Source: Alitta virens (Eukaryota > Annelida > Polychaeta > Phyllodocida > Nereididae). Taken from it: a DNA stretch of 64,000 nt. A model generated the notes under the pieces. The model did not search any database and was not told the origin of the DNA. It saw nothing but the letters and a program-made list of their open reading frames with translations. Shown one piece after another: positions 56,919-64,000 of this stretch (the first letter of the stretch is position 1; each line of letters begins with the position of its first letter). Location of the stretch: positions 36,959,336 to 37,023,335 of the forward strand of contig OW028580.1 of assembly GCA_932294295.1 (NCBI GenBank), read 5' to 3'. A program made the position numbers and the translations under genes.

Positions 56919-57069
56919 CTGAACATGGCAATGAGAAGGTTGGGCATTAGAACATTGGTGATGAGGTTGTAAACTCCAAGCAGAGCAGGAACAATCCAAT
57001 GCGCATGAGGACATCGTGTTTGGGTCCCATTACGCCATAACAATGGATCCGATGTGCAAGTGACATCAC
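56919..57069 (-). CDS. TRPM2-like S6 exon, complete, unit 2
   Basis: 151 bp between acceptor TACTCCAG and donor TTCAG|GTATGA. It encodes DVTCTSDPLLWRNGTQTRC, then HWIVPALLGVYNLITNVLMP and NLLIAMF. The Cys pair in the post-pore loop and the LLGVY-LITNVL--NLLIAMF helix are hallmarks of TRPM S6 segments. It was found only by comparing the units, since the frame is short. Confidence 0.85.
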
Positions 57070-57476
57070 CTGGAGTATATAACTTCATGATATAAAAGAT
57101 TGTTAGGTCTGATATAAAATATATTAAGTATGGGGATCACACTCTCAGTCTCATAATAATTTGAGTTTTTGCCCTTATGTGATTGCAATAGGACTATTAA
57201 TACCACAGTGATTATTATTATTGATTATGGCAATTTCCAGGGCCAGCTACAGTTTAATTTAAAGCATTTGTATTTACAAATTCAGACAGCACAAAATTAG
57301 ATATAAATTTTGTCTCATGAGTGACTGTCATCACCCAGTAAAAATTAGACTGATCTGTCTGGGTAGGCAGTGGGCCAATATTGATCTGCACAACACTCAG
57401 TGCATGGCAATAAAGGCAGAGGCCAAAGCAGCCAGTGGGCCAACAAGATAATGGGCTGACACAACATTGCATAGAC

Positions 57477-57668
57477 TTACAGCCAAATTCACTGACTTGG
57501 AAACTATAGACTTGGAAGCTAAACTCCAGATGACATCATGTGAACCCAGACCTTTGGCCAAGGGAGTCCCTCAACCAAACTAAGTCCGGGATTCACATGA
57601 CGTCATCTGAAGTTTAGCTTCCAAGTTTCTCAGATTGTTAGTTTCCAAGTCAAAGAATTCAGCTGTAA
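57477..57668. mobile_element. 192-bp fold-back MITE, unit 2
   Basis: Counterpart of 17,863-18,054, followed by a slightly shorter CTA/CTG microsatellite. Confidence 0.8.
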
Positions 57669-58879
57669 AATCCAGGCTTGGCTTTATTTGGATATACTGC
57701 TACCTAGGAATCTCTAAATATTCCGAGCTGCTAGTACTACTACTACTAATACTACTACTGCTGCTGCTGCTGCTGCAAATAAAGCTTCACAGTGAACGTT
57801 TCATTCTAATTTCTTGCTGCAATCAGTGTTCATATTGATTTTGCTAAAATATGATTCCTTTGATGTCTGCATAATTCGGCAAAATTAATTTTAGACAATG
57901 AAAGCAAAGCCTGAGTGTCACAGTCAGACTGTTTATATAAATGATGAGCAGTTATCAAAACTGTTAAGTACCATGTCGTTCTTGTCACCAGAGGGCAGTG
58001 TAGTCTGGCTTTTATTGAGTGGCTCCATCTACTGGTCATAAATTGCATAAACATTGAGTGAATAATATGCTGTCCGTTGGAATATATATGGTTGAGCTTT
58101 TAAAATTCTGTTTGACAGTAAAATTTCTCTGCTCTGGAAACGAAAGTGTTATTCCCGTCTGTCCGTCTCCCCCGCCCCCCCCCCCCCACCCGCCTGTCGG
58201 ACGGACATTGATGAGAACAAAAACCCTTTTTCGAACTTTGCTTGCTAAGGGTTAAAAATAATTAGCTCCACTAGATGTCGCATTCAGCTGAACTTGCGGA
58301 CAGTGACACCTAGTAGACATAAAAGCTGTGACAGTTTCAATGTCAATGTATTCAATGTATAAGACCAGATGCCAGAGGCAGACATAATGGTGATGACAAG
58401 GCTTAGGGTCCCCACTATGTCATACCCATGGGTGCCTTTTACTTTCCCTTGGCATAAACACCAAGTGAGGCAAGCCAAGGCACCTCCAACTCATCCAGGA
58501 AATGTACCCCAGGCAAATCTCGCAAAGTTAAGGCATTATCATAATTTATTCATGTGGCTCACGTGATCAGAGCTTTCAAACTAAGAAAAACAATTAGATG
58601 GGCTTGTCCGCCGTTAACAGTGTATGATATCTACTCATATGGAGTGTTAACACAGTTTACCTGGTTCAGAATCAGTTTTCATAACTTCAATTGATATATA
58701 AACACAACTCAGGCCATGTCAAGGCGGGGTCAACTAATTTAAATATAACGTTTGGGTCTCTGCTGATTTGCTAGTTTGGAGCCTATTTACTGGAGCCTTT
58801 GCTGGAGTGCTCCAACTGAACATGTCACACAATCATTGATTTGACATCCAACAAGGATATCCTGTATTTCTGCACCTAA
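57669..58879. other. Non-coding between MITE and SINE-like element, unit 2
   Basis: Counterpart of about 18,055-19,264. A C-run flanked by inverted GTCCGTC/GACGGAC motifs lies at 58,158-58,206. Upstream TRPM exons (S1-S5) were sought here and not recognised. Confidence 0.45.
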
Positions 58880-59028
58880 TGCCAGTGATGGGCTAATTAG
58901 TACATGCAGGGACCATGGCAATGAGATGATGGATGAAACAGCCATCCAACTTAGGCCCCATCCAGGAATTGAACCAGAGTGCCCGGGCCATGAGTCAAAC
59001 CCGGGACTGTCAGCAGAGCTATAACTTT
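58880..59028 (-). mobile_element. tRNA-like SINE head candidate, unit 2
   Basis: Counterpart of 19,265-19,415. The central stem CCCGGG/CCCGGG is changed on both sides relative to unit 1 (CCCAGG/CCTGGG) so that pairing is kept. Confidence 0.35.
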
Positions 59029-59458
59029 ACAAAATGTCCAGACATTTCATGTAAAACTTCAAATCTCAACACGTCCAATGCAGTTATCCTTTAAAATGTT
59101 TAAAAACAATGGCTTCAGATTTTTCAGAAAATCATACAAGTTTGCATTCATCTTCTTTTATTCAAGGCCACATAAAATAATAAAATATCATGGAAATTCT
59201 GTATACCAGTATTTTCCTTTTGTTTTTTGCAAATTTATGTTCCCACAAACTTTGTCAATGTGATTCCAAACTAACAAAGTTCAGTGAATCAAACCATATC
59301 TGATATTATCTGTAAAATAACAGGATTGGAAATAAATTGAAGATTGAAAACAAGGTTTGAATATGAGTCTTTTAATCATTGAATAAAATACAATACCTTC
59401 ATATTGGCTCTGGGATAAACTTTCAATATTTTACTTAAATTTTTATGTCTCCACTAAA

Positions 59459-60400
59459 AGTTAAGGTAAGGTAAGGTAAGTTAAGGTAGGGTAAAACTTT
59501 ATTTTACACCGGTATGGTTAATAAAAAAACAAACATAAGTATAAAGTGCTTGTAACCAACAATAAAACAAGTAGTTAAAACGGAAACAAAATAACAATAC
59601 AGTTAAAACAGAAATAAAACCAACAATGCAGTTAAAACAGAAACAAAACAAACTATACATTTAAAAACAGAAACAAAACAAACAATACAGTTAAAACAGA
59701 AACAAAACAAACAATACAGTTAAAACAGAAAAAAAAACTATACATTTAAAAACAGAAACAAAACAAACTATACAGTTAAAACAGAAATAAAATTAACAAT
59801 GACAGAGAGTTAAAATGCATGTCATGACAGCAAAAGGGCTTAAAATAAATTTCATATAAAAACGTAAGCATGCTATGAATAATTAAAAAACACATGATTC
59901 AGTCTTTGCATTGCCCAATATTATTTGGTAGCGTATTCCATGATGATAATCATAATCATAATTACTGAGTATTACCCCAGCAAAGTGGTATTTAAACCAT
60001 TTAAGAGATAGGGTAGCTGCTATCTCAAGAATGTCTTTAATAACAGTTAGATCAGCATTGTGGCTACTTATTGTAGTATTATCAGAATAATCACAGTTTT
60101 CAGAGTAAATAATTATTCAAAATAATCTTTAAGATATACATTGAACAGCAGAGGGCCTAAAATTGAGCCCTGGGGGACCAATCGAGGTAGTACCCCCCAG
60201 CTGCTTTGATGGTTACCTAATTTTCTGTCAGAGACATAGATACGAATGACCTCACAGTTGCCAGAGTTTAAACCATAGGCATTCATTTGAGCTATTGGTA
60301 AGCCATGGGGTAAAGAATCGAAGGTTTTACTTAAGTCTATCTGAAGACAACAATTTTCTTTTACTTTTTTCAAGCCATATTTTCCAGTCCTCAATGCATT
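59459..60400 (-). pseudogene. CR1/L2-like LINE remnant, unit 2
   Basis: Counterpart of 19,844-21,200. Reverse transcriptase blocks IDLSKTFDSLPHGL and VPQGSILGPLLFNVYL lie at 60,394-60,113, with the CCTTA tail at 59,461-59,490. Confidence 0.75.
59575..59795. repeat. 29/30-bp minisatellite, about 7 units, unit 2
   Basis: Same unit types as 19,955-20,600 in A-A-B-A-A-B-A order, about one third of the length in unit 1. Confidence 0.92.
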
Positions 60401-60795
60401 TCAACAAGACATGTTCACAACTATACTTTTTTCTATATGCAGCACGGGCATTGTTAAATAAGCATTGTTAAATAAGCTTGGAATATGATAATTTAGATGA
60501 TGACAAATTAGACCTTCAAATATTTACATAATGTGCGTGCTACTTATGCATATTCTTACATTTTTCAGCAAGCGGCGTCACGCACCAAGTTCAGCCTGAT
60601 ACCATTCTTGTAAATTGCAGCTGCCTGTTAAACAATGCAAGTCCTGGACTCAAATTGTCCCGCCATTCCTGGTGACCATATCAGACCGGTAGGATTGTTT
60701 TCCACTTCTTTATCACACATTGTTCAGAATTTGCTGTACAGTTCACTGAATTCATGCACCACACAACAACGAAACCTCTGCCCTGTATATCCAGT

Positions 60796-63612
60796 TTACA
60801 CACCAGTTTCTATATAGAAGAGTTGCTTTTTGAGTGCCTTCCTAACAGCCTTCCAGAATAATGGCTGTTGAGCTGCTTCATTGGGCCAGGCAATGTAAGT
60901 CTTGGTAGTCAGAATATGGCGGAGCCGGGCGGTGAGTAGGTGATCAGGGATGCTGTCGAAGAGAATGGTGATAAGCCGATCCTTTCCATGTCCCTCTGCA
61001 TCTAGTCTCATGTGTGCCATGGCCAGTTCAAGCTTGCACCAATAACTTGCAGCAAAGGCCTTTGATAACACGACTATGGTGCGACGACTTTCAACTATAC
61101 TTTTCTTGATGTTCTCAGCAATGTCCACCCCAGCCAGCCAGTCACGATGGTGCAAACAGAGATGAAAACCATCAAGGCCATAGTATTCCAGATCAACATT
61201 GGGAAGCAATTGGTCCTTCACCCAGGGCAAGTTCTCTTCACTGTAGGCCACAAAAGCATCATACTCATAAACAACATCATCATGCATCTCCTTGTAGCGG
61301 TGTCTCCCTGTTCTGGCAAGGAACAGTGTGTACCGGACGTGCCAACGAAAATACCATAGCAAGTAAAGAAGGAAAATTGAAAAGACGCTAGCAAACCCAA
61401 TACCCATAGGTTTCAAAATGAGCACCCACGGTTCTTCACAATCAGTCACATCCAAATGTATTGTCTGAAAATGCTCTTGTCCGGGTGGTTTGCATTTTAT
61501 ATCATGTTTCCTTGGAAAGTAGATTTTTTGAGCTCTTATCATCTGAAGTATCCACAATATATCACACGTGCATACCAATGGATTGCCACTCAAAATTAAC
61601 ATTTTCAATTTGGGCAGATGGATGAACGATTCCCAGTTCACATGACTGATCCTGTTTTCGGCAATGCTTAGCTCTTGCAGTTGTGTGGTATTTTTAAACG
61701 CAGATGGTTCGACATATGTGATGTAATTGATGTTAAGTATGAGCTTTTCAAGTTTGGTCAACGGACTGAACATATGGGGAATCATCTCTGTAAACCTGCA
61801 GTTTTTTAGGCTAAGAATTCTCAGTTCGTGTTGTGTTGCCCAAATGTTTTGATGCCAGCTAGACTCATCTTTACCAATGTATGTATCAGCCAAATCCAAT
61901 TCCGTTAGTTTCGTCAGATTTTGTATATTGCCATTGCTAAAAATTTTGAAGTTGATTCTGTTTGTCTCAAGGGTTAAATAGGCAAGATTTACAAACCCTG
62001 AAAATGCTCCTGGCTCGATGTAGTTTATCCTGTTATCGCGGAGTCGAAGCACCTGCAATGCTGGTAGACGAACATGTGATTTCACTGCAGTTAAAGCATT
62101 GCGACTAAAATCCATAATCTTTAAATTCTCAAAGCCATTCAGGACATGGAAGTTCAGTCTTTGGATAGAGTTATCCCGCAACAATAGCACATTCAGAGAA
62201 TTACTTAGCAGGCCAATGAATTCACTTGTGAAGTACTTTAGCCTATTAGATGCCAGATCGAGAGATTCAAGATTATCTAGACCATTGAAAGTACCCACTT
62301 TGATACCAGAGAGATGGTTATGTGATAAATCCAAAAATGTCAAATGATGAAAGTTCATGAAGGAGCCAGGCTCGATTTCTTCTAAGAAGCAGTTCCTGAG
62401 ATTAAGTTTGCCCAGAACATTTGGAGTGAATGATTCAAAGGCAGCTTTGCTCAATATCGAAAAAACATTACTTGACAAAGACAGTTCTTCCAAAGATGAG
62501 TTTGTCAGTCCCCACACCAGATAAGGCAGCATGTTACTTCTCAATCTATTGTCCATCAAATTCAAGATTTTCAATGCCGGTAGATTGTGAAATGATTGAT
62601 TTTCTACTCTCTGAATGGAGGCGGCTTGGATTTTTAATACCTCCAAGTTGTCAAGGTTTTGGAAAGCACCTTCAGTCAGATTTTGAATTGGGTTATTGCT
62701 TGCAACAATGGAACGAACTGTTTTTGGGAATAGTGGCACTTCTGAGAAACCCAAATTCTTCAAATTAAGTCGCTCAATAGCATGCATTTCACTGATCCAG
62801 TCATATCCTTTGATGGGGTTGTTTGACATAATCAAATCTCGTAAATTGGTGACGTTAGCAAAAGTCATTCTTTTTATTTCTGTTATTTGATTGTCTCGCA
62901 AGTTGATACTTTTGACACGGAAGTCGTTAAATGCATCCTCTTCGATGGAAGTTATGTTACAAGAAACTGCCACGATTGACTTAACATGTACAAACTTTTT
63001 CATGAATTCCTTCACAGATCCCCTCAATACATTAGCACTGAGATAGATTGTATGCAATCTGTTCAAGTTTCCAAAACAATCTAGATCGGTAGGTGAGACG
63101 TTCATTCCATTCCACGACACATCGAGAGATTCAATATTCTGAAGAATGCACAAGTTCTTGACACCTTCAGCAGTGATGGAATTGATTTTAACGTTGAGGC
63201 TTTTCAAGTTGATAAGGTGATTCAAGGCATTGGTGGTCAGAATTTTGATGCGATTTTGAGAAAGATCCAAAGTGCGTAGCCCCTGCATGCACTTGAAAGA
63301 ATCATCTCTGACAGCAGTTATCCCACATTGTATAAGAATCAGCTTCTTTAGTTTAAAAAAATTCTTACAAGAAGAAGGTCCTTTCAATACTCCGAATTTT
63401 CCATTTCTTACTGCAAGAGAATTGGAGCCTTTTGGAATGTTAGGAATAAATCTCCAGTAACGTTCCATGCAAGATATTTCGATCTTAGGCGAATGGTGTT
63501 TACAACGACAAGAAAAAGGACAGTTCTTGTATATTCCATTTGTCAGAAAAACAATTGAGGAAAACAACAACAGGCCTGGAAGAATCCCCATGATTGAATG
63601 AATGAGAACCAT
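60796..63612 (-). CDS. Toll-like receptor (LRR-TM-TIR), single exon, unit 2
   Basis: A complete 938-aa paralogue of the unit 1 TLR with the same domain order and numbering: signal peptide 1-26, LRRNT (C31-C48), about 25 LRRs, LRRCT (C681-C725), membrane span about 735-756, TIR about 782-925 with RDWLAG and FW boxes. The C-terminus continues four residues (ETGV) because the codon that is TAA in unit 1 is GAA here. It differs from unit 1 at about 62 positions: about 49 in residues 1-450 and only 3 in the last 264. Many changes fall at variable strand positions of LRRs, for example RRCW to IQCG at 94-97 and RYS to QAA at 329-331. Confidence 0.96.
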   Translation of the reverse strand: MVLIHSIMGILPGLLLFSSIVFLTNGIYKNCPFSCRCKHHSPKIEISCMERYWRFIPNIPKGSNSLAVRNGKFGVLKGPSSCKNFFKLKKLILIQCGITAVRDDSFKCMQGLRTLDLSQNRIKILTTNALNHLINLKSLNVKINSITAEGVKNLCILQNIESLDVSWNGMNVSPTDLDCFGNLNRLHTIYLSANVLRGSVKEFMKKFVHVKSIVAVSCNITSIEEDAFNDFRVKSINLRDNQITEIKRMTFANVTNLRDLIMSNNPIKGYDWISEMHAIERLNLKNLGFSEVPLFPKTVRSIVASNNPIQNLTEGAFQNLDNLEVLKIQAASIQRVENQSFHNLPALKILNLMDNRLRSNMLPYLVWGLTNSSLEELSLSSNVFSILSKAAFESFTPNVLGKLNLRNCFLEEIEPGSFMNFHHLTFLDLSHNHLSGIKVGTFNGLDNLESLDLASNRLKYFTSEFIGLLSNSLNVLLLRDNSIQRLNFHVLNGFENLKIMDFSRNALTAVKSHVRLPALQVLRLRDNRINYIEPGAFSGFVNLAYLTLETNRINFKIFSNGNIQNLTKLTELDLADTYIGKDESSWHQNIWATQHELRILSLKNCRFTEMIPHMFSPLTKLEKLILNINYITYVEPSAFKNTTQLQELSIAENRISHVNWESFIHLPKLKMLILSGNPLVCTCDILWILQMIRAQKIYFPRKHDIKCKPPGQEHFQTIHLDVTDCEEPWVLILKPMGIGFASVFSIFLLYLLWYFRWHVRYTLFLARTGRHRYKEMHDDVVYEYDAFVAYSEENLPWVKDQLLPNVDLEYYGLDGFHLCLHHRDWLAGVDIAENIKKSIVESRRTIVVLSKAFAASYWCKLELAMAHMRLDAEGHGKDRLITILFDSIPDHLLTARLRHILTTKTYIAWPNEAAQQPLFWKAVRKALKKQLFYIETGV

Positions 63613-63847
63613 TGGATATTCGAATGAGTTTCAGTTTGAGCAAAAATCAGTAATTAATGTTTCACGTATTTGCTCCATGTGACTTCCTCTTTCCTAGATA
63701 ACATCCCAAATTGTTTCAACACGCAAAAACACCTACATTATCCATGTTTGCTGATTATGCTTGTTAAAATGAATGTTACTAGTAATGGAACATCCGCAAA
63801 AGGCAATTAGGATTTGTTTTGCATGTCATGAGGAAACTGATGATATT

Positions 63848-63894
<47 letters not shown>

Positions 63895-64000
63895 CCAAAC
63901 TCTTAACATAAAAGAAACAGATGGAATTTAGATGGAGTGTATAAACATTTGGGAACATTAAACTATCTATGTCTATCTTATGAAATGGCATTGTTGCCAA
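63613..64000. promoter_or_regulatory. 5' flank of TLR, unit 2
   Basis: Nearly identical to 24,414-24,780. The (AT)n tract at 63,852-63,893 is about 16 bp longer than in unit 1. The last bases (TTGTTGCCAA) diverge from unit 1 by an apparent 10-bp deletion. No specific promoter element is called. Confidence 0.35.

Larger units (their letters stand above)
52936..57069 (-). pseudogene. TRPM2-like channel gene fragment (S6 to NUDT9-H), unit 2
   Basis: Five exons with the same splice sites and phases as unit 1: 57,069-56,919, 54,827-54,634, 54,054-53,949, 53,335-53,174 and 53,046-52,936. This copy keeps the complete S6 exon. However, the first NUDT9-H exon lacks one base near 54,782 (one C of the CAATCC run in unit 1), which shifts the frame after about 17 codons. 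No exons for the rest of the channel were recognised between here and the TLR. If the missing base is an assembly or read error, this copy would be open throughout these five exons. Confidence 0.75.
43564..64000. repeat. Segmental duplication, unit 2 (right end outside window)
   Basis: This is the direct-orientation partner of 1-24,780. Position 43,564 matches position 1 and the match runs to the last bases of the window. Unit 2 lacks the 4.25-kb insertion of unit 1, keeps about 170 bp of DIRS sequence missing from unit 1 (near 48,018-48,190), keeps the complete S6 exon of the TRPM2-like gene and has a shorter minisatellite. Confidence 0.95.

Noticed and set aside
1..64000. CRISPR arrays, bacterial operons, rRNA or bona fide tRNA genes
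   Set aside because: The sequence is clearly eukaryotic; the tandem arrays lack spacer diversity and no rRNA or complete tRNA was recognised.

Overview
The window is animal nuclear DNA: AT-rich, intron-bearing, packed with transposons, with exons readable mainly on the minus strand. The gene content (an intronless Toll-like receptor pair, TRPM2-type channel exons with a NUDT9-homology domain) and the transposon mix (DIRS1-like, PIF/Harbinger, CR1/L2-like LINE, many fold-back MITEs) suggest a marine invertebrate with an expanded TLR family, such as an echinoderm, lancelet, hemichordate or mollusc. I cannot name the species from the sequence.

The main architecture is a direct segmental duplication. 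Unit 1 (1 to about 24,780, cut by the window start) and unit 2 (43,564 to 64,000, cut by the window end) are collinear and close to identical over long non-coding stretches. Each unit holds, left to right: the right end of a Harbinger transposon, a DIRS1-like retrotransposon on the minus strand, a candidate solo LTR, a LINE 3' fragment, exons of a TRPM2-like channel (minus strand), a tRNA-like SINE candidate, a LINE remnant with an internal minisatellite, and one intact single-exon TLR gene (minus strand; 934 and 938 aa). The units differ by a 4.25-kb terminal-inverted-repeat insertion present only in unit 1, by minisatellite length (about 21 versus 7 units), by a 123-bp in-frame deletion in the TRPM2 S6 exon of unit 1, and by a 1-bp frameshift in a NUDT9-homology exon of unit 2.

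Between the units (about 24,780 to 40,208) lies a gene-poor stretch of nested TIR elements, MITEs, microsatellites and a few weak exon candidates, followed by a full-length but broken Harbinger element (40,209-44,030). That element has an opposing pair of decayed genes (DDE transposase and accessory protein) separated by a large inverted array of a short motif.

The TLRs are the only genes that look intact. They would act as membrane pattern receptors: signal peptide, LRRNT, about 25 LRRs, LRRCT, one membrane span and a TIR domain. The two proteins differ at about 62 residues. About 49 of these lie in the first 450 residues, often on the LRR strand face, while the TIR and the DNA flanking the genes are nearly unchanged. 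That pattern fits diversification of ligand recognition, or gene conversion. The TRPM2-like fragments appear to be decaying, with different damage in each copy.
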